A DNA stretch of 64,000 nt from Gavia stellata. Its lineage: Eukaryota; Chordata; Aves; Gaviiformes; Gaviidae. Shown here piece by piece: positions 10,121 through 28,287 of this stretch. The notes under the pieces were generated by a model, which worked only from the letters and a program-made list of their open reading frames with translations, did no database searches and had not been told where the DNA came from. The translations under genes and the position numbers were made by a program. The stretch covers positions 7,351,034-7,415,033 of the forward strand of contig NC_082618.1 in assembly GCF_030936135.1 (NCBI RefSeq), in the 5' to 3' direction. How positions within the stretch are numbered: the first letter of the stretch is position 1; the number at the start of each line of letters is the position of its first letter.

Positions 10121-10168
10121 TCTGTCTAGCTAGGGGCTGTGCTGCCGGGTGACGCTGGGGGGGCCCTC

Positions 10169-13100
10169 TCAGGTGCTCTCCTCCCCGGGCTGCGGGCAGT
10201 CCAGCCAGTACTTGGCGATGGAGCGCGGGTAGCGGGGCTGCACCAGGTCCACGCGCTTGGTGCGCAGGTTGACGCGGTAGTACTTGTCTGGGAGGAAGGG
10301 GAGATGGCTGTCAGGACTGCCCGTGGGGCAGAGCTGTGGGGAGCTGCTAGCCCCCGCTGCCAGCCCCGGGCACCTTCCCACCACATCCCGGAGCTCAGGG
10401 ACATCGCAGAGCGAGAGGAGACCACCCCCTGCCCTGGAAGCCTTGGCGGGGGTGGTCCTGGTCCCACATCTCTCCCGGATCTTGCCGCCCCAGACTCACC
10501 TCCTACAAAGAAGTAGACACTCTGGAGGGTGTCACACTGGGAGCCCGACAGCCAGTCGCTTTCAACACCCGCGGAGTCAGAGTCGTTCTGCAGCCAGCTC
10601 CAGAAACCCAAATTCAGTGACCGGTGGCTCTTGTACCTCTTGCGCTGGCGGCGAGACTTTCTCCTCCGGGGCTGCTGGGAGGCCACGTAGATCCTGCCGG
10701 CCATGGCAGCATCCAGCCGGCTGGGCACCCCCCGCCAGTCTTTGCTGATGTACCGCTGGCTGCTTGCCCCGGCTGGCAAAGAGGCAGAGGGCAAGTTAGA
10801 GGCGCAGCAACGTGGGGGGGGTGAGCTGAGCCCAGCCCCACAGACAGCCCCCAGCACCTGCTCCGAGACCCAGGGGGATGCCCCAAAGGGTCCCAGCCTG
10901 GATGGGATGTGTGACGGGGACAAGGGCCAGGCAGAACCGGGAGCAGCCCCTCGCCCCCACCTTGGCTGCGATCAGCCCTGTGCTGCTGAGCCCCACTCTC
11001 CTCTCCTCCCCTCCATCTTCCATTTCTCTTGCCCAGGTCTGGGGTTTTCCTACCGCATCTTCAGCTCCAATGGGAATAAACAGTCCTTGACAGTGACGCT
11101 GTGGTGCGAGGTGGCTGGTGATGGGCTCCCTAGCAAGGGGCATAAGGGCTGCGGAGGGTGGGATTTGGGATGCTGTGGGAGATGCAGCCATGGCCTGGGG
11201 GTTGCTGTGCACAGCCTGGGCTCCTGCCCGGTATGGCAGCTCATCCAGCCTGCCTGCACTTCCAGGCATCGCTCCCTCCTCCCTGGGTGCCTGCACCCCT
11301 TGTGCCCTGTCAGTGCAGACTATACTGGCACCCACCAGCCCTTTCCCCCGGGGCCGGCCCAGCCCTTACTCATCCTGCTGCCGAAGAGGATCTGGAAGAC
11401 GTCCTCCCAGCTGTCGCGGTTCATGAAGGCATAATGGTTGAATACGGCCGAGGGGGAGGACTTCTCGCAGTCAGCCTGCGTGGGCTGGTGGGCGAAGTCG
11501 TAGGACCAGTAGTACTTGTCTAGGAGAGGATGCGCAGGGCATTAGCGGGGGAGACGCACTCGAGGGGGAGCAGTAGCTAGAGGGGTGTCCTGTCCACGGC
11601 CACTGGTGCCAGGCTTTGCCCCAGCGCGGGGGGGTCTGCACCCCTTACCCTTGAAGAAATAGACTCTCTCATTGCCGTGGTAGCTGTGCGCGGGGAGGGC
11701 GAAGGCCGCGTCGATGTCGTTTGGGATGCCTTCAAAGCCCTCGGAGATGTCCCGTGGGTACCCAGAGTCCAGGGCTCCATCATCAAAGCGCCAGTACTGG
11801 CTGCCCTGGGGGGTGCGGGACAGAGTGGGGGTCAGGGGGCTGGGTGCAGCATCCCCCAGGCGCGGGTCTGCTGGGGGGAGCAAGGGGATGCTGTGAAGAC
11901 CCATGGTGAGGCTGTGGCTGCCTGGTGCCCCGGACAGCCGCAGGGATTTGGGGATATCTGGCAGCCACTGCATGCATGCATGCGTGGAGGGTGTCAGGGA
12001 GGGGACAGGGTGGGTTGGGGGGCCGTGCTGGCCGCCCCGGGAGCACCCCCAGCCCTGCGGCCAGACTCCTGCCCACCTTGAACAGGTAAGTCTTGCCCTG
12101 GCAGTTGATGCGGGTGAAGGCTGCGTCGATGGGGCCCTCAATGCCCCAGACGTCGCTGATGAGCTTGGGGTAGCCAGGCCGCACGCTCCTCTCATCCAGC
12201 TCGTAGAAGTACTTCCCTGGGGAGAGAAGGGAAGTGGGAGTGGCGGGAGAGACCGCAGCTGCCAGTGACCGCAGCTGGGGTGACAGTGCGGTAGCGTGTC
12301 CCGTGCACACGGGAGAGGTCCCCGAGGTACCTCGGAAAGCATACAGGGAACCATTCTTCAGGTCGGTGAAGGCGTCAAAAGGTTTCCTGCTGCAGAGTTC
12401 CTCGGGCTCCTGCTCCCCAAACCCATTTGGGGTGGTGGTGGGCACCTCCTCCACGAGCACCTCTGTCAGTGTCTCCTCAGGACCCGGCTTGCTCACCTGC
12501 GTGGGCTGCGCCAGCAACGGGGATGTGGGCAGTTCTGTGGGGGCTGCCTCCGTGTTCTCTACTGTACCGAAATCGACGGTGAGGTTGTAGTCAAAGTAAT
12601 CGTCCTCCGGCAAGGCGAACACGTCTCCCCGGGTCACTGCGGGAGGGAGAAGGTTGGTCCTCGGGAGCCCTGGGCGTCTTCCACGGGGTCTGGGTGTGGG
12701 AGCCGCTTGCTCCCAGGCAATATGGATTTGCACAGACCGCCGGGGCCCCACGCTGCGGGCGGCAGTGAGCTGGCTGCCAAAAACCCCTGGTGCTGCAGCA
12801 CCCTGAGCACCAAATCCTGGCACTGACTTCACCCTGGGGACCCAGGTGGGTGCAGAGCTGACCAAGCACAGACCCCCCCCAAGCCCCCATGGTGTCAGGC
12901 ACCCACGGCCACCCCGGCAGCCCCTGCCCCAGCTGGGAGGGTGATGGCGGAGCCGGTACCTTTGGCTTTGCAGACAGTGGAGTAGTCGCTGCAGCAGCTC
13001 TGGTAGTACACACAGAGGGTGTCACACTGGCACTTGTGTCGTGCGTCGAAGCCATCGTCGCAGCGGCCCACGCAGGAGTCTGCAAGAGCCGACCGTCAGC

Positions 13101-13622
13101 ACAGGAGGAGTAATGCGAGGTGGGCAGCGGAGCCAGCGCCTCCCCCCCAGCCCAGCCCTGGGGGTGAAAGCAAACGCGGGCACAGCCCATATGGGGGGAC
13201 CCCACCTCTCCATGGGTACCCCTATCCCTGGGGCTACAGCAGCACCTCTCCCTGCTCCCACCCAGGTCCCGCTGGGATGGGAGCCACGGACCAGGCTGGC
13301 AGTCCAGCTGTAGGATGGCCAGGGATTTGCCCAAGCACCACTGATACCTGTGTGCTGCCCGCTTGCCTTGTCCCCATGCTGCGAGGTGTAGTCAACATGG
13401 CCAGTAGCCATGGCCAGTAGCCATGGCCACCACCTGGTCCCCCTCCTCACCCTGCCCGGGCTCCCCAGACCCTCTATCAGCCCAGGAGTCACGCTCGCTC
13501 CATCCCCACCCTGGCTGCAAGCGGGAAGCACCCGGCACAGGGCTGGCTGGCTCCGGCTCACCTTCAGCAGCACGGGCAGCAGCAAGCAGGACCAGCACGA
13601 GGGCCGGGAAGAGCAGCCTCAT
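10169..13622 (-). CDS. VTN: VTN, vitronectin
   Basis: Secreted adhesive glycoprotein of plasma and matrix that binds integrins, PAI-1, the terminal complement complex and heparin. Eight minus-strand exons join in phase: 13562-13622, 12960-13079, 12331-12636, 12077-12216, 11649-11805, 11370-11519, 10500-10772, 10169-10287; total 441 aa (human 478). Exon 1 encodes a signal peptide (MRLLFPALVLVLLAAARA). Exon 2 is the somatomedin-B domain with eight cysteines (DSCVGRC, KCQCDTLC, QSCCSDY, TVC). Exon 3 opens with the integrin motif RGD (codons 12623-12631) and an acidic, Tyr-containing stretch. Hemopexin-type repeats follow (PFDAFTDLKNGSLYAFR, DAAFTRINCQGKTYLFK, QYWRFDDGALD). Exon 7 holds the basic heparin-binding segment RRRKSRRQRKRYKSHR, and the last exon the final blade (YYRVNLRTKRVDL). 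The connecting region is shorter than in human. In human the next gene on this side is SEBOX; here a kinesin intervenes. Confidence 0.96.
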
Positions 13623-13699
13623 CCTGGGCAGCCGGGAGCGCAGCCCTCCTGCGACTGTGCGGGCTGGAGCGCGGCTGCGGCCGGGGCCCCAGCATCCAC

Positions 13700-13738
13700 T
13701 GTTTGCTCAGCCTGCCCCGGTGGGAGAAAACAAACAGG
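13700..13738 (-). promoter_or_regulatory. VTN proximal promoter with FOXA-like sites
   Basis: Within about 120 bases upstream of the VTN ATG, two FOXA/HNF3-like motifs are seen: the plus strand reads tgtttgctc at 13700-13708 and aaaacaaacagg at 13727-13738. No TATA box is evident. Vitronectin is mainly made by hepatocytes, so forkhead sites are plausible. Assignment is by position and motif only. Confidence 0.4.
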
Positions 13739-14405
13739 CCAAGGTCGGAGCAGAGGGGAAAGGGGCAGAGACGCTCTCCCATGCAGTATCCCCCACAGCC
13801 CACGCCGAGCTGGGTGCATTTGGGGGGCGCACAGGGCTCCCCACGCGTGCAGGCAGCTCTGAGAGCTGCTGGCCATGTCTTTGCTGCCGGTGCCTTCCCG
13901 GCCAGGGTGCGGGTTGGGCACTGGTTCGGAGAGCAGGGGGGGACAGCAGGCTGGAGACAGGAACCGGTTTTGAGGTCCTGACACACTGATTTCATAGCGA
14001 ACCTCATGGCATTAAAGCTCACAGCCTCCGTCTCAATGGGAGGTCGTTTCCCAGTCTGGTCTTGGCAAGACAAAAACCCAAAGGAGAGGAGACAAGGGAG
14101 CAGAGCTCAGAGGGCAAAGGGAAAAGCCCTGGGTTTATGGTTGCCCAAAATGTCACTGTTTTGAAGGACTTGCTCTTGGGATTTCAGCTTTCTCAATGTC
14201 AGCAAGGCTGGGAGCAGACCTGGGGAGTCCCAAGGCACAGTGGCTTGGGATGGGGCAGGTGCCACCTCTGTGCACAGGGACCAGGGGCCAGAGGTGAGCG
14301 GCTGGGAGGGAGGGAGAGCGGGAGCCCTCTGCACTTTCACTGCAGTAGGCAAACAAAGGCCTGTGTATTTTGCTCCCATCATTCCCTTCCCAACCAATCT
14401 TTTTG

Positions 14406-14418
14406 GTTACTAATTAAT
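14406..14418. promoter_or_regulatory. HNF1-type palindrome, candidate VTN upstream enhancer
   Basis: The site gttactaattaat fits the HNF1 consensus at 10 of 12 defined positions in either orientation. It is followed closely by tgactcagc (AP-1/MAF-like) and ttggcaact (NF1 half-site-like). It lies about 0.8 kb upstream of the VTN start and 2.2 kb before SARM1. The rest of 13.7-16.5 kb has no recognisable gene. Confidence 0.4.
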
Positions 14419-15325
14419 GTTGACTCAGCTCTTTTGGCAACTCCTGATAACTCCGGGATGTTTATTTAATCAGGGGCAAGGAGCAAATGCACACGAGGCT
14501 ACAGAGACATTGCCTCTGGCTGCCTCTGCTGCCACGGCACTGCTGGGGCAGAAGCTCCGAGGGGTCCGTCCCAGCCCCGGGGCAGCAGCGGTGCAGCTCT
14601 GGGCTTTAATAGGTGACAGAAGATTTGGAGAGAGAAGAAACTGAGCAGGGTGCCTGCTTCTCTAGGGGCCTCGCTGCTGCCAGCTCGGATACAGGCAGTA
14701 TCCTCAGCTGCTCCCACCCTGGCTGAAAGAGCTTTGATTTGGTGTTGAGAAAGGCATTTCCACTTGGAAAGCCCTGGTGAGCCGAGGGCAGCCACCAGAC
14801 GTGGGCTGTTGGGGCAGGACTTCTCCTGCAGCCCCGTCACCCACCTCCTTGCTCCCTGGCCTCAGCTATGTCAGGGCTGGCACCGTCCCTGGGTGCAAGC
14901 ACCAGCCCAGTGTTGCACTAAAGCTTCTTCCCATCCCTGTTGAATCGAGCCTGGGGGACAAGCGCCCTGAGAGGGTGCAGGCTTGTAGGGAGGCTGGGGG
15001 GAGAAGGGCTGGGCAGTGTCTGAGCTGCTTTTGCTGATCGGCTGAGACAAAGCTCCCTCCTGCTGCTCCAGGCTCCCGACCCCCAGCAACCTCAGACCCA
15101 CCAAGGCTTGGCAAGCCCTTCCCTGGCTGCTGTGCTCAAAGCATGGCAGGAGGAGACCCCAGGAGAGGGGCTGGTGCAGGTAAGGGGGCCTGGGCAGCCC
15201 TTGCAGCCCAGGGTTAAGCAGAGCCAGGAAGGAGAGCTCAGGGGATGGAGCTGATCCCCCAGGGCAAGGCTGGGAATCCCTGCCATTCCCAGAGCCCAGG
15301 CTGCTGGTGCTGGAAAACCTTCTCA

Positions 15326-15424
15326 AAAAGCAAAGCAAAGCAAAACTAAAAGCAAAGCAAAGCAAAGTTCAGCTCTCTGGGCTTGTCAGGAATGGTTTGA
15401 ATTCTGGGAATGGTTTGAATTCTG
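15326..15424. repeat. AAAGC simple repeat and exact 18-bp duplication
   Basis: An AAAGC-rich simple repeat occupies 15326-15367. Two exact copies of ggaatggtttgaattctg follow at 15389-15406 and 15407-15424. Both lie in the VTN-SARM1 spacer. No transposon ends are seen. Confidence 0.8.
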
Positions 15425-16577
15425 CCCTCCCCCCAGGCAGCAGCCTCCTCCGAGGTAGCAAACCCCTCTGCTGCACTGCATCGCAACAGCCCGTATTGTT
15501 ACCCCTGCTTAAAAATAATTTATCAGGAAAATCCTTACTGGTTCTGTGCTGAGCCTCTCCTGCAGTACTGTGCCGCTCGGGTCGCCTTGTTTACCGTCCT
15601 TCGCTGTGCGCTAATGTCCTTTTCCTCTGTCTGTCCCCGTGTAGTGGATTCAGAGAGGATTAAAAGCGACTCTGTCGCATCAAAACATCAACTTGAATTT
15701 AAGTCTCAGTCTGAGCTGGCAACAACCTGGTTTTGGAGCCAAGGATTTAAGCTGCTCCTCCCAACACAGGCGAGAAGTGTCCAAAGTATTTCTGCCCTGA
15801 GCACGTCTGGCCTGGAAAAAACAAAATAAAAGAGGCCCAGGCTGCCTCTGCTCTTTCTTTTATCATGCAAATCCCGAGCCCACCCAGAAGAGCTGCTCTG
15901 AATTTCCGCCCCGAAAAGGGAGCTATTTACCCCCCTGCACTGATACCAAATGGGTTCAAAATGCAGTGCCAGGATGGCCACAACCTCACCGTGACCATGG
16001 CCATGGCCACCACGGTGCCTGGCCCTTTATTTCCACCCTGTGCCCCCTTCACCGGTCGCAGAGGGTCCCGGAGAGACCTGCTGCAAAAGCAGCGTGGGGG
16101 TCTCTGCCTGTCGTGGAGGTGACCACAGGCTCCGCAGCAGCTGGGACAAGGAGGAGGACATGGGCCATGGGGACAGCGGGACAAGCCCCAGCTCAGGCTG
16201 GGCAGGCGGAGGGCTGTGGAAGGAGGGGTCTTGGGGGGATGCCAGAGCATCTGCAGCGAGGAGGGGGATGCTGCTGCCCAGAGATGAGCCCCTCCTTGGA
16301 GAGGCGGCGCCTGCGCGAGGTGACATCAGCCTCTGAGGACCTGAGATGCTGAGTCTGGCTCTGGGAAGGCGGCTCCTGCCACTGCTTCCAGCTCCGCATC
16401 CCGACAGGGCAGGGAGGGAAGAGGGAGCCGGCAACCCAGCCCTGCGGCTGGACCCTGGGCCAGCTCCGTCTCCCCTCCTGTGCCTCCTCTCCGGCCACCT
16501 CGGGTCCCCCCAAGGAGCGTGGTGGCCCTGCCCGGGTGCTCCCGGCAGGCGGGTGACCGAGGATGCTGTGCTAGGAG

Positions 16578-23485
<6,908 letters not shown>

Positions 23486-24024
23486 AACCAGCACAGCTGC
23501 CTCATCCCCTCCAAAGACTTCCCAGGTGACCCCTTTTTATGTGGGGCCAAATTTCTCCCTCTAGATTTTTCCCCATCTTAGTACCCTGGCTTGAGACAAG
23601 GCCTGTGGCTCATTAGCCCCCCTTCACCCTCCAAATGCAAGCCCCTGGCGCTAAAAGGCCAGTACTCACTTATATGGTGCCTGGTGAGCCAAGCTGGGGC
23701 AGACTCTGGGATGGACGAGTTGTCTTCCACATCCTCCCTTGGGGTGGCAGGACATGCAGGCTACGCCTCCTGCAATGCAGGGGATGCGAGGGAGACCGAC
23801 GCTGTCCAGACCCCTGCAAATGGCTGCAGCTTCCCCCAGAAACATGTCCGAAGATGCGGGATCTTCTAAGGACCGATAGCTGGGGAATTGGTGAGGGATA
23901 CATTGCAAGAGGACACACAGGAGAAAAGAGCAGTTAAAAGGGAACGGTCCATAAGCATCGCATGGCCTCTGCTGGGTGCCGTGGGAATATCGTTGCAGTC
24001 AGAAGCTGAAAACAGGAAAGGGCA

Positions 24025-24030
24025 AATAAA
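24025..24030 (+). terminator. SARM1 polyadenylation signal candidate
   Basis: This AATAAA is the first canonical hexamer past the SARM1 stop, about 540 bp downstream. Longer 3' UTR forms cannot be excluded. Confidence 0.55.
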
Positions 24031-27000
24031 AGCTAAGCCCTAACAAAATCCCCGTGTTTGGGAAAGATAACACACAGAGACCTTCTAAACTGCTCAGCAG
24101 CAGCTTTCTCTTTCCCAGTAATGTCCCTTTATCACATGAGCTTGCTCTCTCCTTGGAGGCCTTTCACCTCCTAATGCTGCAAAACCACTTTGTGCTCTTA
24201 ACTCTGGCAATAGAAGTTTGGATTTAGATCACGTGAAGTTTCCGCAGGGTCTTTTCAAAAAGTGCTTTTAAAACAACCCCCTTCCTTCCCTCCGTCTGAT
24301 GTTTCAGCTTTATCACTTTATCAGGTCTATACTTACAGGGCATGGGTGGCTGGATTTTGACTCTGGAAAACATATATCCATGCAGATACAGAAGATGCTA
24401 ATTGCTGTACTGTACTTGTGGAGTTATTATACACTGGCTGTATTTTATTCTGTTGTTGGTGCTCCGCAGCAGATCTCCCATGGTCTGTTCCTTCAAAGAG
24501 GAGCTGGCGTATCTCTTTGCTGACTACCACTCACCCCTGACAGCCCTGGCTAAGCTCCTCAGGCTCAGGGTTGCCCCTACTCTCTGCTGGATGCAATACC
24601 AAGTAGCATTTGTTTCTTTCTACCGATCTCTTCTCAACACTCACCAGGTCTCTTTGCAGCTACTCACCATGAAGTATCAGGAAAGAGCGAAGTTGATGCA
24701 AAGGGCAGGAGGAGGCTGCTCGGTGTGAGCACCGGCTGGGAGCAGGACTGGTAGCACCTGCTACTGACACTGCAGGTGAGGAAACACGGGCACCCTGACA
24801 CATCTCCCCTGAATTCTGCACTCCCAGCCTTGTCCTGCTTCTCACACCTGCTTGGAGGGTGAGCAGGCTCTCAACAACATGACATTTTGCAACTAGGACC
24901 AGAAGTTGCAGCTCCTACCTAAGCTTGCCTTTTTTGATGTAAAGTGAATAATGCAAAAAGACGTCCTTGTTCAGAGGGTGCACAAGAGGAAGAGCAAGGC
25001 ATGCCCAGGGAACAGCAGCCTGCCCTGAAGCTCTGGGGACCAGGCTAATGCACCACCCTGCAGAAGCAGCAAGCTCCTTTGCCTGTCCCTGCTCAAGATA
25101 ACTGAGCCCTTTCAGGAGGCAATGAGGAGTCTCAGCCACCTTGTCATTCTCCTGGTTCTCCCCGAAGCCTCACTGCCCGCCTTAACTGGCAGGAACACAA
25201 ACACATTTCCTTTTGGCTTAGATCCATGAACATTTGAGAAAAAAAAAAGTTAAGTTCTGGTGCTCAATCACAGCTTTATGGATAGTTCTTATCAGCTCAC
25301 CGTTAATGGCATCTTTGCTCTCCAGTGAAAGGTTAATAGCTATATCTGCCCAGCATTCATCAGAAATAGAATCTATCTAATCTCCAGATTAAACACGAGA
25401 CAACCAACAGATGAGCCCAAAGGTGAATCTGCCAAAGGATAAAAGCTACTTGTGAGCTGCTTCAGGGAAAAGCCTTGAGTAACTGATTGAATGTCAAGGC
25501 CTCCATGGCCACTGAAGGAGTCCCACAGAAACAGTCATAAGGATTTTTCTCCCTACAATAATACACTGTAAGACTATTGCGTCTTGTTTCCCAGGAGCTC
25601 TCTAGCAATTAACCTCCTCACCCACCATTCAATGTAGGGAAGATCTACTTGTCCTCTACAGCTTAGGTGTCTCACTTGCAATGAGATCCCATCTCGTGCT
25701 CCAGCTGCCCAGACTGTGACTCTTCCTGTTTCCCCATCATTCAGTTCTCTTCACCTTAATGAACTCACCCTGCTCTTGACAAAACATCCCATCCTTGGCC
25801 CCTTCCAGTCTGAGCAGACAGTCTCAAGGAAACAAATCCTTCTGTTCTCACCCTTCCTTATTCCTTTGCTATGTCATGTCAGAAAGTGTTTGAAGTTGTT
25901 CTATCAGACATTATTAATAAATTTGGTTTATACTCTAAATCCCCACCTCTTTTCTGTTTGTGTCACATGCTTCTCTCCCTGCAGCCTTCTCACACTTGCT
26001 CTCGCTTGCCGTCATGCTTTCTCATCCTCTGAAGGGGCAGCAGAATTGACATTCTCCAGGTACCATTCTCTGTGGGGACCCACACTTCACGCTCATCTTT
26101 GCATGAATTGATGTAGCTCACTGCATCCCCAGGGACTTCTCTACCTGCTGCCCACAGTCACAATGCATGGATCATGTATTTGCTTCACGGTTGTAGTTCT
26201 TGGAGGACAGCCTAGAAAAACTTTATTTTTTTTTTATAGAGCATAATAGTTCCTATTGAATTTCTTCTTTGCAAGCACACTGACACGAACGGGAAAGCAG
26301 AGCCAGTACACAAGTTTCACTTCACTGCACAACACTGAGCAGCTGCTAGCATTGGCATCCATGGAGTCTGTTGGTAGAGGAGACTTACTTCACAATCAGT
26401 TCAGCTACAAACATCTAATGCAACACTCACAGCATGCCCTGTTCCTCAGGGAGGCTAATTCTGGGCTTAGCCCGTCAATCAGACACGTAACTCCTGCCTA
26501 CGTCCACTGGCATAATTACACAAACCAAGCGGCATAACACCAAGTTCTTAAAGCCTCCCTACTTCTCCACCTCCTGCTTCTCTAAACCCCCATTGTCCTG
26601 CTTTTATCACAAACTCCTAATGAACAGGGAAGAAAGCTGTATATAAGCATTTCACATTTACTGAATATTGAAGGACAAGTTACAGACTAAGCACTCCCAT
26701 GAGCTTTACTCTGGTGTTCAGGAAAAGCAAGCTTTGGCTGCTTGCAAGTCCCAAATCTGCATTTTCCTGACTCAGGACTCTCACACGCTCAATTCTCCAC
26801 AAGGCAGAGAACTTCCTGCTGCCACTTCTCTACTGCAGAGTCTTCAATAAAGGAAGAAGCATGAAAATAATGGAGAGAAGCACAGAACAAGGCAAGGACA
26901 AATGACATCAACAGCTGTACGAGAAAAGCTATCTTTTTATGAACCATAAAAGAGAATGGAGGTTTTATTCATTCTGAAAGTAACATGTCCTGCTAAACAA

Positions 27001-28287
27001 TTTCACAGTAAAGACATTGCATGCATCTGAACAGTGCGTGCAATGCAGTGTACAAGGAACTGCTGGTTTATGGCAGTTTGAAGAAAACAGGATTGAGGCA
27101 ATATAGTTAATGCTTTGAAAAGAACAATTATGAGTACCATGAACATGGGGTTTGCTTGCTAGCATCAACATATCCTGAGAAGGGCAGCAGAAGTGAGGTC
27201 ACTGACACAAAATTATGCCCCACACAACAAAAAACTACCTCCAAAGACACTAGTCCTGTCCCCATACCAGCTCATCGCAACAGCCCCTGGGTGTTGACAA
27301 GGAAGGACTGCTCCTGGCTCTGCCATAAGCAGAGCAGTAATTTTACATGACACTAGGGCACACTTATCAAAGCTGGGCCTTCAAACTTGTAGTGTAAGGG
27401 TCTTCAGTCAGGGGGGCCCAGTTTTGTCAATTCTAGCCTTAACTTCCTCAGTTTTGGAAACTGTCAATTAAGGCACCTACTTGCACCGTAGTATTCTCAG
27501 ACAAGCTATTACTTCTCAAAAGGTCCTTTGAAATCCTGGGCTGAGCTGCAGACGGACAGGCAGGACATGCCACTGGCACTCCTCACTACAAGCACTTCAT
27601 GCATTAGATCCTCTCCCTTGGACACCTCTAACTTGCGAAGCTAAAGCTAGTTTAGTAAATAAGTATGGCAATAGCACTCCTGTGGTAAACTACCACTCCT
27701 CTTAAGGATTTCTGCGGGAGCCTAGTCTGGCATTTGTATGGCTTTTTGTATGGCTTTTATTGACAACATGCTGATTCGGAGTGCAGATCTTTCTCCTCAG
27801 CAGCACGCTGTTGGGTACCTCTGCTTCAGTCTCGCTCTGCAGGCTTTGGTCTGGGCCTCAGCCACACCAACAGCTCATCTGCTGCACACCGTAGGACTCA
27901 GAGGGGAGCATGTTTGGCAATTAAACCAGAATTCAGTCCTCTCTTACCACTAAAAGCATGCCACAGAACCTTCCCTTCCCACCAAACCCCAGACCACTAA
28001 CCAGCCTTGCAAATGGCCAACAATAGCTTTAACTCTTAATTGGCTTTTGGGTCTCTTGGGTTTTCTCTGACAGATGGGCCAACACAACGGCAAGGAAGCA
28101 TTCACATCTGCAAAGCGAGTTCCTACTGGCAGTCAGAGGCATGATTTCCAATTATGTGGCATTTAAAAATTAGTGAGGACAAGCAAGGTGTCCCTCCCAC
28201 ACTAATCTGTCCTTCAAGGGAAGAATAAAGAGCAGTCTTCAGACGGACACTGCCGAGCTGGCCAATTCCTTGTTGCTAAGTTGCTGC
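24031..28287. other. SARM1-SLC46A1 convergent spacer and probable 3' UTR
   Basis: Base composition changes from GC-rich to AT-rich near the left edge. The longest open frames (about 60-130 codons) have no recognisable domain and no splice context. The right-hand part is probably SLC46A1 3' UTR, since minus-strand AATAAA signals occur at 27756-27761 and 26964-26969. No mobile element was recognised. Confidence 0.5.
27756..27761 (-). terminator. SLC46A1 polyadenylation signal candidate
   Basis: AATAAA on the minus strand lies about 530 bases past the SLC46A1 stop. A second copy at 26964-26969 would give a longer 3' UTR. Which is used cannot be told from sequence. Confidence 0.45.

Noticed and set aside
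24402-24728. 108-codon plus-strand frame after SARM1
   Set aside because: No family resemblance and no splice or promoter context; it lies past a good SARM1 poly(A) signal in AT-rich DNA.
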